60,451 nucleotides of DNA from Verrucomicrobiota bacterium (GTDB taxonomy: Bacteria > Verrucomicrobiota > Kiritimatiellia > RFP12 > UBA1067): positions 1-60,451 of the forward strand of contig JAKJGY010000004.1 in NCBI GenBank assembly GCA_022704145.1. Direction: 5' to 3'. Positions 40,385 through 48,785 of the stretch are shown in pieces. Position numbers and translations under genes: made by a program. Numbering within the stretch: position 1 is the first letter of the stretch; each line of letters opens with the position of its first letter. A model generated the notes under the pieces. That model ran no database searches. It was not told the origin of the DNA and was given only the letters and a program-made list of their open reading frames with translations.

Positions 40385-40403
40385 CGCGGGCGGAGCCCGC
40401 AAC
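40382..40403 (+). repeat. Stop-codon-linked hairpin repeat, copy 1
   Basis: A 22-nt sequence begins with the TAA of feoB and contains a perfect hairpin GCGGGC-GGA-GCCCGC. A copy with one mismatch starts with the TAA of the next gene at 41506-41527. Confidence 0.6.
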
Positions 40404-40410
40404 CCAAATT

Positions 40411-40513
40411 GGAAGACTGGAAGGGTGGAATGATGGAAGGGCGGAATGTTGGGGGGTTGAGACCGAAGCAGCCGAAGTGATCTTCCGACATTCCAGTATT
40501 CCACCCTTCCCAA
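40411..40513. repeat. Purine-rich tandem repeat with inverted partner
   Basis: Degenerate copies of TGGAAG and GGGTGGAAT run from 40411 to about 40460. The inverse ATTCCAGTATTCCACCCTTCC lies at 40492-40512 and can pair with them. The 224-bp gap 40385-40608 contains these repeats and no supported gene. Confidence 0.5.
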
Positions 40514-40608
40514 ACAACTTGTTTTTATCCGTGTTGTTCATTCGTAAGGCACACAGGAGGTTTCGTGCGGCGCCGGTGGTCGGCGCCGTACCGCATGAGG
40601 GGAGACAG

Positions 40609-41508
40609 ATGAACGCTCAAAGAGTCCGGGCGGTGGCCGCGTGGTGCGGCGCCTGCCTGATTCAGTCGGCGCTGGCGGATGTGACGGCCGCCGCCGACAG
40701 TGCGCAGCCGCTCGAACGGGCGGAGGGACGGGGGCCGGCCTTCGAGGTGTCGGTCGAGTGGTGCTCGCGGCAGCTTACGTACGGGCTCGCGGACAACCGC
40801 GACCCCATCGTCGTGGCGGGGGCTCTCGCGGAGTGGCGCGGGTTGACCTTCGAGGCGGCGGCGATCGCCGACACGACCCGCTGGGGCCGCAAGCACGGCG
40901 GTTACGGCAACCGGCAGGGCACCTATCAGGAGTTCGCCTTCGGGCCGGGGCTGGTCCACGCGTGGTCGCCGGACGTGCATCCGGTTTTGCCCACAACGGT
41001 CGAGGCCTTCGTTAACACGGTTTATGAGTACCATCCGCCGGTGCGTAAGGCGCGTGGCGAGGAGAATCCCGACACGCAGTTCGTCAACGCGGGCGTCGCG
41101 CTGCCCGACCTCTGGCTGACACCGGCGCTTTCGGCCGAACTGGACGTCAACAACGAGTGTGGCGCGGTGTATCTGTCGGCGGAGGTCGGGCACGCCTTTA
41201 CGCTGGTCCGTGCGGCGCGCGGGTGTGGGGCCGACCCCCTCACGCTGGCGCTGGGCTGCGGCGTGGGCGGAGGCAACCCTAAGCGGAACCGGTATGACGC
41301 CGATTTCGACGCGTACGCGCTCAAGGACGTGTGGGTGTCCGCGGCGCTCGAGTGGTGGCTGACCGACGCGTTCCTGGTCTCGCCGTACGTGGCGGTTTAC
41401 GAACAGGCGCACGGGCGGTTGCGCGAGGCGGCCCGCCACGCCCTGGAGGGCGAGACCCACGCCAGCACGCAACTGGTCGGCGGTCTGCGGCTCGCGCTGG
41501 CCTTCTAA
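40609..41508 (+). CDS. Probable outer-membrane beta-barrel protein of unknown function
   Basis: The ATG at 40609 follows GGGGAGAC, giving 299 residues. A signal peptide (QRVRAVAAWCGACLIQSALA) precedes a domain with alternating hydrophobic strands and frequent aromatic residues, such as FEVSVEWCSRQLTYGLADNR and KDVWVSAALEWWLTDAFLVS. It ends in a strand with a terminal aromatic residue (QLVGGLRLALAF), typical of outer-membrane barrels. I recognise no specific family. The upstream frame open from 39937 is antisense or alternate-frame shadow over feoB. The TAA starts the second copy of the 22-nt hairpin repeat. Confidence 0.6.
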   Translation: MNAQRVRAVAAWCGACLIQSALADVTAAADSAQPLERAEGRGPAFEVSVEWCSRQLTYGLADNRDPIVVAGALAEWRGLTFEAAAIADTTRWGRKHGGYGNRQGTYQEFAFGPGLVHAWSPDVHPVLPTTVEAFVNTVYEYHPPVRKARGEENPDTQFVNAGVALPDLWLTPALSAELDVNNECGAVYLSAEVGHAFTLVRAARGCGADPLTLALGCGVGGGNPKRNRYDADFDAYALKDVWVSAALEWWLTDAFLVSPYVAVYEQAHGRLREAARHALEGETHASTQLVGGLRLALAF

Positions 41509-41527
41509 CGCGGGCGGAGCGCGCAAC
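41506..41527 (+). repeat. Stop-codon-linked hairpin repeat, copy 2
   Basis: Matches 40382-40403 at 21 of 22 positions, again starting with the stop codon of the preceding gene. The single change weakens the hairpin stem. Confidence 0.6.
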
Positions 41528-41621
41528 GCGGCCCGCATCCGAAGGTTGCTCCGAAGGGTCGATCCTGCTACTATCCCGACACACGTGGGCGTAACGTAAC
41601 CGGTACGGGCAGGGGGTGGTC

Positions 41622-44012
41622 ATGGCGACAATCCGAGTGGACAGGGGTTTCACCCAGAAGATCCAGCAGAAGGGGCTCTCCCACCCTGTCGGCCAGGCGG
41701 CTCCTCCGCCGCACAAGCCCCACCCGAAGGGTTCGGGCCCGAGTGGCCGCACCGTGGCGCTGGTGGCGGGCGGGGCCTTCCTCTTGGTGGGGGTCGTGGT
41801 GGCTGTGGCGGTGGTGGCGGCCCGTTCGGGAAAGGCCAAGCCGGCGCAGGCGGGAGCGGCCGCGCCTGCGGGAGCGGCGCGCCAGGCGCCTGCGGCCGTG
41901 GGCGCGGAGGTCAAGGCTGAGGCGCGCGCGCCGCTCGCGCCGCCGGAGAGGACGGGCGAGCCCGACCCGTATGCGGACTACCAGCCGCGCGTGATGCCGG
42001 CCGGTTCCGCGACGCAGGCGATGGCGGCGGCTTCGTCGAGCGCCCCTAAGGCTACGGCGCCGATCAGCCGGGAGGTGGCGCTGGGCAGCCCGAACGGGCT
42101 GCTGTGCGAGTATTTCGAGCGGGTGAACGGGCCGACCGTTGACGAGTTGCGCGCGTCGCCGCGTTATCCGAAGCAGCCCGACCGTGTGGTCCAGGCGGGG
42201 CGTTTCGAGCTGTCTGAACGCCTGGGCGTGAACTATGGCGTAAGGGTGCGCGGCTATGTGACGTCGCCCGCGTCCGGCGCCTATTCGTTCGTGTTGAATG
42301 TGGATGACGGAGGGGAGCTGTGGCTGAGCACGGATGAGCGTCCCGAGAATGTGCGCAGGCTGGTGCGGCTGGTTCAGCACACGCACCATAAGTGGAACCA
42401 TACGCTGGAGCAGCAGTCGGCGCCGGTGCAACTGGAGGGCGGGCGGAGGTACTACATCGAGGCGCTGATGAAGCAGTCGTCGGGCGGCGACTATCTGGCC
42501 GTGGGCTGGTTCGGGCCCGTCTCGGAAAAGGTGGCGGTGATCGAAGGCGCGTATCTCCAGCCGTGGACGGAGGCGCCCTCAGCCGCGCAGGCGCTGGCTG
42601 CGGCGCTTGACGCGGCCGGCGCGCGCCGCCGGGCGCGCGAGGAGGAGGCGCAGGATCGCGAGGCGGCGCGCGCCGAGGTGGCGGCGCAGATGAAGGCCTA
42701 CGGCGGCGCCTACCGTTACGCGGAGGCGGCGCGCGTCCTGAAGGCCAAGGGCGAGTCGCGGGGGACGCCCGCCTATCGTGAGGCGGTCGCGGCCGAGGCC
42801 GAACGGTTCGAGGCGCTGGCCCAGTTGCGCGCCTTTGTGCAGGCCGAGGTCGCGCGGACGCGTCCGCGCGGCGTCTGGACGGCCTTCGGCGGCCAGGCGG
42901 ACGTGACGGCGGCGGATGATGAGGGCGTGACGGTCGCGCCCGGGCGGATCGTGGCCTGGGACAAGGTTCCGCCGGAGCAGATGCTGCGGCTGGTCCACGC
43001 GACGGTGCCGAAGGCGGCCGGTGAGGCGGGCACGCGCGGCGCGCTGCTGCTGTCGGCGGCGCTCTTCTGCAAGCAGGTCGGGGGCGATGTCGGCCTGGCG
43101 CTGAAATATCGGACGCGTGCGCTGGAGGTCAGCCCGGGCCTGGCGGAGCGGGCCGACCAGCTGCTGGGCGGGTCTCCCGAGGCGATCCTGGCCGAGCCGC
43201 TGGCGCGGGCCGCGGCGGCCGAGCTGGTGCGGCTGGGGGCCGCGGCGGAGGGGCTGGCGGAGCGCGCGCTGCAGCGGCTGCGCGCGGCGCCTGCGGGGCC
43301 GCGTCCGGGGCTGCTGGCGGAGTATTGGGACAACGTGTCCGTCAGCTCGCTGGAAGAGCTGCGCAGCAAGGGCATCACGCGGTCGCGCCCGCCCGACGAG
43401 TCGCTCTGGCTGCCGAATTTCGAGATCCCCACAAACCGTGCGGACCGCTATGTGGCCCGCATCACCGGGTATCTGACGCCGAAGGTCACGGGCGAGTACT
43501 ATTTCTATGTGGCGTCGGATGACAGCGGCGAGATCTGGCTGGGGGCGGATGAGAACGCCGACAAGGTCAAGCTGATCGTGAGCTGCCCGACGGCGGTCGG
43601 GCGGTACGCGTGGGACCGGGAGCGGCGGCGCTCTGACGCGATCCGGCTGGAGGCGGGGCGGCGGTATGCGGTGAAGGGGCTGTTGCGCGAGGGCGGGCAG
43701 AGCGACCATTTTGAAGCCGCCTGGAGCTGGGCGGAGGAGGACAAGCCCAAGCTGATCACGGGGGAGTATCTGACCGCGCCTGCCGCTGGGGCGGCGGCAG
43801 GCGCGACCGCTGCGGCGTCCGGGCTGAGCGCCGACGAGGCGGAGCGGGTGAGCGCGAAAGGGGTCGAGCTGCTCGGACTGTGCGAGCCTGAGCGGGAGGA
43901 GCGCGCCGGGGGCATGACCGCCGCGCAGCGGGCTGAGGCGCTGGGCCAGCGTGCCGCGCGCGCCAAGGCGCTGCTGGCCGAGGTGGCGGGGCTGCTCGGG
44001 CGGGCTGAGTGA
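41622..44012 (+). CDS. Membrane-anchored protein with two PA14 domains
   Basis: The protein is 796 residues from an ATG preceded by AGGGGG. A short Pro-rich cytoplasmic segment leads to one membrane helix (TVALVAGGAFLLVGVVVAVA, about residues 45-70). A first PA14 domain follows at about 150-300 (GLLCEYFERVNGPTVDELRA; YSFVLNVDDGGELWLSTDE), then an Ala/Glu/Arg-rich helical region. A second PA14 domain spans about 560-710 (GLLAEYWDNVSVSSLEELRS; YYFYVASDDSGEIWLGADE). PA14 domains bind carbohydrates in many secreted enzymes and adhesins. The signal anchor without a cleavage site suggests a periplasm-facing protein. No catalytic domain is visible. Confidence 0.75.
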   Translation: MATIRVDRGFTQKIQQKGLSHPVGQAAPPPHKPHPKGSGPSGRTVALVAGGAFLLVGVVVAVAVVAARSGKAKPAQAGAAAPAGAARQAPAAVGAEVKAEARAPLAPPERTGEPDPYADYQPRVMPAGSATQAMAAASSSAPKATAPISREVALGSPNGLLCEYFERVNGPTVDELRASPRYPKQPDRVVQAGRFELSERLGVNYGVRVRGYVTSPASGAYSFVLNVDDGGELWLSTDERPENVRRLVRLVQHTHHKWNHTLEQQSAPVQLEGGRRYYIEALMKQSSGGDYLAVGWFGPVSEKVAVIEGAYLQPWTEAPSAAQALAAALDAAGARRRAREEEAQDREAARAEVAAQMKAYGGAYRYAEAARVLKAKGESRGTPAYREAVAAEAERFEALAQLRAFVQAEVARTRPRGVWTAFGGQADVTAADDEGVTVAPGRIVAWDKVPPEQMLRLVHATVPKAAGEAGTRGALLLSAALFCKQVGGDVGLALKYRTRALEVSPGLAERADQLLGGSPEAILAEPLARAAAAELVRLGAAAEGLAERALQRLRAAPAGPRPGLLAEYWDNVSVSSLEELRSKGITRSRPPDESLWLPNFEIPTNRADRYVARITGYLTPKVTGEYYFYVASDDSGEIWLGADENADKVKLIVSCPTAVGRYAWDRERRRSDAIRLEAGRRYAVKGLLREGGQSDHFEAAWSWAEEDKPKLITGEYLTAPAAGAAAGATAAASGLSADEAERVSAKGVELLGLCEPEREERAGGMTAAQRAEALGQRAARAKALLAEVAGLLGRAE

Positions 44013-44039
44013 GCGGTGCGGGGGCCGCACGGCCACGGG

Positions 44040-46472
44040 TCACTGCGGCCAGAGCGAGCGCCAATAGGCCTGGTCCATGGCGAACGGGTCGAGCGTCTGG
44101 CTGGCTAGGTCGAAAGAGTCCGGCAGGAGGCCGAAGCGCTTCATCTCGCGCACGTATTGGGGGTTGGGTTTCCAGCCCGGCATGCCCCAGGCCGGACGGG
44201 CCTCGAACAGGCTCTTGCCCTTCTGGATGGCGGCGAGCATCCTCTTGAAATCCGGGTCGTTGCGGTCCGCGAACACGGTCTTGGCGCAGCGGCCGTAGCC
44301 GCCGGCCTGTGGCGCGAGCGGCGCGAGCAGCAGGCTCGAGAGTTCGGGGTGGGTGAGGTTCACGAGCACGCCGGGATCGTAGAGGCGGGCCGGGTCGTTC
44401 GGCAGGATGATGCGTTCGTGGCTGCCGGTGGGGCGGCCTGCCAGGTGGCGTTCCTTATCGCGGCGGAGGCCCCAGTTGAACGGGATGGCGCGGACGTTGC
44501 GCTCGGGCGTGTTCTGGTGGCATTCGTTGCAGCGCCGCTTGAGGATGTCGCGGCACTCGCCCAGCGCCTGATACCCCGCGTTGCCGTAGTAGCGCTGCTC
44601 CTCGGTGTTGCGCAGGCCCGCGTAGCTGCCCGCGTAGGGCGCGGCGGACTCGATCCAGAGCCAGGCCGTACGCCAGTCGGCGGCCGAGGCTTTGACGTTC
44701 TGGTGTCCGCCTGCGAGGCGGGCGAGCAGGGGGCTGGCGGCGCTGCCGATCGAGCGCGGCGGCTGGTTGCCCAGGCCGTTGCGGCCGTCGACGACCAGGC
44801 CGCGCGTGAGCAGCGCGATGTAGGCGTTGGAGAAGTGCGGCGAATGGGCGTGGGCGAGGTTCAGGTGGCCGGCGCGTTTCTGTGGGTTGTGGCAGCCGAC
44901 ACAGTTGCGGTCGAGCACGGGCTGGACGTCGCGCTGGAAATCCAGCACATCCGGAAAGCCCGTGAACGGGCGGATCTGCGAGGGCTGACGCTTGAGGGCG
45001 AGGAGCGTGCCGTCGGCGCGGCGCGCGTCGGCGGCGCCGGCCCGCTCCTCGTGGCAGCCGACGCACGTATAGGTCTCGCCGGGCATGAGGTTGGCGAAGC
45101 TCTGCATGCGTTTGACGGAGAGGTCGTTGGCGTCGAGCGCCACAAAGAAGAGCGGGCGGCCGGCTGGCGCGAGGAAGGAGGCGCTGCCGTCCTCCTCGAC
45201 CGGCACGGTGCCGAGTACGCGCTCGAGGTTGAAGCTGCCGGAAAAGGAGGTCAGGTCCATGCCGCCGCTGAAGTTGACCGGCTTGGGGAGCGGCTCGAGG
45301 ATCAGGAGCTTCTTGATGTCGCCGCGCGCGACCCCGCTCATATTGCGGCCCGCGTAGACGTCCACCAGCACGAACTGGCCGTCGGCCTGGCCGGAGCGGA
45401 GGCGGCTCGGGATGACCGGCTCGCGCGGCCGCGGCCGCAGCGGGCGCGGCTCGTGGACGGTACAGGACGGGTCGGTGTAGACCGCGTGCTCGCCGCCGGA
45501 GCGGTCCATCAGCAGGAGCGTCCGGTCACGGGCCATCAGGAAGAGGTCGGTGCCGAGCGGGTAGGGGTCGCGGATGCGTCCGTTCTTGCTGAGCCTGACG
45601 GCGGCGGTCTGGGTGTCGGGGCCGTGCTGCTGCGAGACGATCGTGGCGAAGCCGGCGTGCTCGTTGGCGCCGTGGCCGGGCGAGAAGCTGGCGAGCACCT
45701 CCTGCGTGCCGGGGATGGGGAGCGCGTCGATCATCACGGTCCAGGAGTGCATGTTGCCGTAGAAGACGCTGACGGCGCTGCCGTCGGGGTTCATCGTCCA
45801 GAGGGCGTGATACTCGACCTGCGAGCGGTCGATATACTCCCAGCGCATGTAGAGCAGGCGGCCGTCGGGCAGTACCGCCGGCGTGTTGTCGTGCTCGATA
45901 TTGGCGGAGAGGCAGGTGATGCCCGAGCCGTCCGGGCGGCAGCGGAAGAGCGTGCCGACCTGGGTGTACCAGCAGCTCACCCAGCGCTTGCAGCGGGTTG
46001 AGACGAACGCGATATCGCCGTCCGGGAGGCGGCAGGGCTCATAGTCGTCCCAGGGCCCGTCGGTCACCTGGCGCAGCCCGCGGCCGTCGGCGCGCATCTC
46101 GTACAGATGGAAGTGTTCGGTGCCGGCGGGGCGGTAGGAGAACAGGATCGTCTGGCCGTCGTAAGCGACATGCGGGTCGCGCACGGTGCCTCCTGCGGCG
46201 TCGAGCAGGAGGGTCTTCGCGCCGGTCGCGGGGTTGAGGCGGTACAGGGCGCTCTGGTCGGGCTTGCCGTTGCCGGGGTAGGCCTTCTTGCCGGCGTCGT
46301 CGCAATAGTGGCCGATGTTGGCGTACCAGTGGCCGTCGTCGTATTTGCCGCGCGTGCAGAACACGATCTCCGGCGCGTCGCGCCAGGCGTCCGCCAGCCG
46401 GCTCTGCACGTTCGCGGCCGCCGCCGCACTCGCGCAAAACGCCAGAAGCGCTCTCCCCAAGATGCCTCTCAT
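44040..46472 (-). CDS. HzsA-related tri-haem protein with beta-propeller
   Basis: The 810-residue exported protein begins MRGILGRALLAFCASAAAAA, with GGAG 5 nt before the ATG. The first half contains TolB/PD40-like propeller blades (AGTEHFHLYEMRADGRGLRQ; IEHDNTPAVLPDGRLLYMRW). The second half carries three CXXCH haem sites (CVGCHEE, CVGCHNP, CNECHQN). This layout matches the 'HzsA-related' proteins of Planctomycetes, Verrucomicrobia and Kiritimatiellota, named for similarity to the alpha subunit of hydrazine synthase. No other hydrazine synthase subunit is nearby, so hydrazine synthesis is not implied. The function in non-anammox bacteria is unknown. Confidence 0.75.
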   Translation of the reverse strand: MRGILGRALLAFCASAAAAANVQSRLADAWRDAPEIVFCTRGKYDDGHWYANIGHYCDDAGKKAYPGNGKPDQSALYRLNPATGAKTLLLDAAGGTVRDPHVAYDGQTILFSYRPAGTEHFHLYEMRADGRGLRQVTDGPWDDYEPCRLPDGDIAFVSTRCKRWVSCWYTQVGTLFRCRPDGSGITCLSANIEHDNTPAVLPDGRLLYMRWEYIDRSQVEYHALWTMNPDGSAVSVFYGNMHSWTVMIDALPIPGTQEVLASFSPGHGANEHAGFATIVSQQHGPDTQTAAVRLSKNGRIRDPYPLGTDLFLMARDRTLLLMDRSGGEHAVYTDPSCTVHEPRPLRPRPREPVIPSRLRSGQADGQFVLVDVYAGRNMSGVARGDIKKLLILEPLPKPVNFSGGMDLTSFSGSFNLERVLGTVPVEEDGSASFLAPAGRPLFFVALDANDLSVKRMQSFANLMPGETYTCVGCHEERAGAADARRADGTLLALKRQPSQIRPFTGFPDVLDFQRDVQPVLDRNCVGCHNPQKRAGHLNLAHAHSPHFSNAYIALLTRGLVVDGRNGLGNQPPRSIGSAASPLLARLAGGHQNVKASAADWRTAWLWIESAAPYAGSYAGLRNTEEQRYYGNAGYQALGECRDILKRRCNECHQNTPERNVRAIPFNWGLRRDKERHLAGRPTGSHERIILPNDPARLYDPGVLVNLTHPELSSLLLAPLAPQAGGYGRCAKTVFADRNDPDFKRMLAAIQKGKSLFEARPAWGMPGWKPNPQYVREMKRFGLLPDSFDLASQTLDPFAMDQAYWRSLWPQ

Positions 46473-46736
46473 ACCGCTCCGCCCCCATCACCAAACTTAT
46501 TTCAAACACGGTTACCATAGCACAGGCGGCCAGCGGATTCAACCGCGCGCATTCCCGTTTCGGTGCTTGACCCGATTACTAAGCGAATCAGGGAATCGGC
46601 GTCCAAAAGAACTCTGTTGGCGGTCAGGGTTATCTCTCGGGGTCGGGTTCCTTCTGTCCGGCTGCCTCTTCTTTGCCAACGCTCGAGTCAGTGAAACGGG
46701 GGGACGTCCGATTACCTTGCAGCATTGTAACTTGAC
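46473..46736. other. Intergenic stretch with no recognised feature
   Basis: The gap between the HzsA-related gene and the pfp promoter was read on both strands. The frames here lack ribosome-binding sites and family features. I saw no tRNA, riboswitch fold or clear repeat. Confidence 0.4.
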
Positions 46737-46765
46737 TTGTCAGACGGGTGGCGTTCGCCTATACT
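46737..46765 (+). promoter_or_regulatory. Sigma-70 promoter of the phosphofructokinase gene
   Basis: TTGTCA (46737-46742) and TATACT (46760-46765) are separated by 17 nt, giving a leader of about 50 nt with AAGGAG before the ATG. Confidence 0.65.
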
Positions 46766-46821
46766 GACGGCCGTTTTTCTGAGAGTTTTTAGGGATCAGA
46801 ACCTGAAGGACAAGGAGTACG

Positions 46822-48054
46822 ATGGACAAGCGTGTGAAGAAGGTGGGAATCTTGACAGCGGGTGGGCTGGCGCCGTGCCTGAGTTCGGCGGTCGGGTATC
46901 TGATCGATGAATACACCAAGACGGCCCCGGAGGTTGAGATCATCGGATATGTCAATGGTTATATGGGCTTGCTTAAGGGGCAGAGCGTGGCGGTGACGCC
47001 GGAGGTTCGGCGGCACGCGCTGTACCTGACCGAGCATGGCGGCAGCCCGATCGGCAACAGTCGCGTCAAGCTGACCAACGTCAAGGACTGCGTCAAGCGG
47101 GGCCTGGTGGCGGAGGGGCAGGATCCGCAGAAGGTGGCTGCTGACCAGCTTGTGAAGGACGGGGTCGACGTGCTGCACACCATCGGCGGCGATGACACCA
47201 ATACGGCGGCTGCGGATCTGGCCGCCTATCTGGCGAAGCACGGGTACGGTCTGACGGTGGTGGGCCTGCCCAAGACGATCGACAACGACGTGTACCCGAT
47301 CCGGCAGAGCCTGGGCGCATGGACGGCGGCCGAGGAGGGCGCGGCGTTTTTCGCGAATGTGGTCAAGGAGAACACGGCCAATCCGCGCATGCTGATCGTG
47401 CATGAGGTGATGGGGCGTAACTGCGGCTGGCTGACGGCTGCGACGGCGGTCGCCTACCGGAAGCGGATGGATGGCCTGCACTATCTGCCTGCGTTCGGGC
47501 TGACGCGCGAGCGTGAGGAGGTCCATGCCGTCTATGTGCCTGAGATGGCCTTTGATGTGCACGCCGAGGCGGCCCGCCTGCGGGGCGTGATGGACCGGAA
47601 CGACTGCGTCAATATCTTCGTGTCCGAGGGCGCGTGTGTCGAGGCGATCATTGCGGAGCTGGAGGCCAAGGGCGAGGCGGTGCCGCGCGACGCGTTCGGG
47701 CATCCGCGCCTGGACAAGGTAAACGTGGGGGGCTGGTTCGCCAAGCAGTTCGGTGAGATGCTGGGGGCGGAGAAGACGATGGTGCAGAAGAGCGGCTATT
47801 TCAGTCGTGCGGCCGCGCCGATCGATCAGGACAAGGAGCTGATACAGGCGTGCGCGCGCAAGGCGGTCGAGTGCGCTCTCGCGGGGGTCGGCGGTGTGGT
47901 CGGCGAGGATGAGGACCGGGGCGGCGAGCTGCGCGCGTGCGAGTTCCCGCGGATCAAGGGCGGCAAGCCCTTCGATATCGGGGTCGCCTGGTTCCGGGGC
48001 CTGCTTGAGGCGATCGGTCAGCCGGCGGGCGTGAAGGTCGCCGTGAAGCACTAG
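46822..48054 (+). CDS. pfp: Pyrophosphate-dependent phosphofructokinase
   Basis: The 410-residue protein is a group II phosphofructokinase that phosphorylates fructose-6-phosphate. Pyrophosphate use is read from IGGDDTNTAA (residues 121-130), where an Asp replaces the Gly of ATP enzymes, and from PKTIDND (150-156), where a Lys replaces the second Gly. These residues together block ATP binding in characterised PPi enzymes. The reaction is reversible, so it can serve glycolysis and gluconeogenesis, in step with the GTP-PEPCK of this window. A YrbL-like gene follows after 4 nt. AAGGAG precedes the ATG. Confidence 0.92.
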   Translation: MDKRVKKVGILTAGGLAPCLSSAVGYLIDEYTKTAPEVEIIGYVNGYMGLLKGQSVAVTPEVRRHALYLTEHGGSPIGNSRVKLTNVKDCVKRGLVAEGQDPQKVAADQLVKDGVDVLHTIGGDDTNTAAADLAAYLAKHGYGLTVVGLPKTIDNDVYPIRQSLGAWTAAEEGAAFFANVVKENTANPRMLIVHEVMGRNCGWLTAATAVAYRKRMDGLHYLPAFGLTREREEVHAVYVPEMAFDVHAEAARLRGVMDRNDCVNIFVSEGACVEAIIAELEAKGEAVPRDAFGHPRLDKVNVGGWFAKQFGEMLGAEKTMVQKSGYFSRAAAPIDQDKELIQACARKAVECALAGVGGVVGEDEDRGGELRACEFPRIKGGKPFDIGVAWFRGLLEAIGQPAGVKVAVKH

Positions 48055-48058
48055 TCCG

Positions 48059-48733
48059 ATGGCGACGAGCGAAATGACCTTCAGCGGTGATGTCGGCGCT
48101 TACGAGCTTCTGGGAGAGGGGAGTCGGCGCCGCTGTTACCGTATGCCTGAGCCGGGGCTGTGCGTCAAGTTCTACCGGAAGTGGGGCGAGTTCACGGCGC
48201 GGGACGGCGTGAACCTCCGTTTCAGTGTGTGCTTGGCGCGGCACCGTTCGGCGCTGAACGTCAACTGTCATGAGTGCCGCTACCACAGCCTGTTAAAGAG
48301 GCGGCTGTCCCCGGACCTGTTCTCGATCTTTCCGGAGCGCGTGACATGCGTCTATTCGCCGGATCGGGGCTGGGGGGTTGTGGAGAGTCTGATTCAGGAT
48401 GCGGACGGTCGCCCTTCGCAGCGGATCGAGTCGGTCATCTACGGGGCCTCGAGCGTGGAGCAGCGTGAGAGGCTGTTCGCGGCTGCCGAGCGCCTGCTGC
48501 AGCGGCTGGCTGAAGAGGGGGTCTGCTTTTTTGACCCGCACAACATTCTGGTTCAGTGGGTGAGCCCTGCCGAGTTCCGTCTGAGGATCGCGGACTTCGA
48601 TCCGCAGGACCGTGTGCTTGTGCCCGGCCTGACGTGTATCAAGCCGTATGTGAGGCTCAAGGTGCTGCGGCGCGCGCGCCGTTTCCTGGTGCGTATCCGG
48701 AAAAGGCTCCAGGCGCTGGAGCAGGGGCAGTAG
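48059..48733 (+). CDS. YrbL-family kinase-fold protein
   Basis: The 224-residue protein contains the YrbL pattern GEGSRRRCYRMPEPGLCVKF (residues 18-37), which resembles the Gly loop and lysine strand of protein-kinase folds. It is followed by NVNCHECRYHSLLKRRLSPD, then GWGVVESLIQDADGRPSQRI and FFDPHNILVQ, like a reduced catalytic loop. YrbL is known as a PhoP/PmrA-regulated protein of unknown activity in enterobacteria. The gene starts 4 nt after pfp and is surely cotranscribed. A regulatory or sugar-phosphate role is only inference. The C-terminus is very basic (RRARRFLVRIRKRLQALEQG). Confidence 0.78.
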   Translation: MATSEMTFSGDVGAYELLGEGSRRRCYRMPEPGLCVKFYRKWGEFTARDGVNLRFSVCLARHRSALNVNCHECRYHSLLKRRLSPDLFSIFPERVTCVYSPDRGWGVVESLIQDADGRPSQRIESVIYGASSVEQRERLFAAAERLLQRLAEEGVCFFDPHNILVQWVSPAEFRLRIADFDPQDRVLVPGLTCIKPYVRLKVLRRARRFLVRIRKRLQALEQGQ

Positions 48734-48785
48734 CGGAGGCGTTACGGCCGGGCGGGTTCGTGGCGCCTGCGGTTGGGGTGCGCGG

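Noticed and set aside
40411..40513. Possible CRISPR array
   Set aside because: The repeats are short, degenerate and purine-rich, without equal spacers, and no cas gene is present.
44040..46472. Hydrazine synthase (anammox) gene
   Set aside because: Only an HzsA-like layout with three haem sites is present; no HzsB or HzsC, and the family is widespread outside anammox bacteria.
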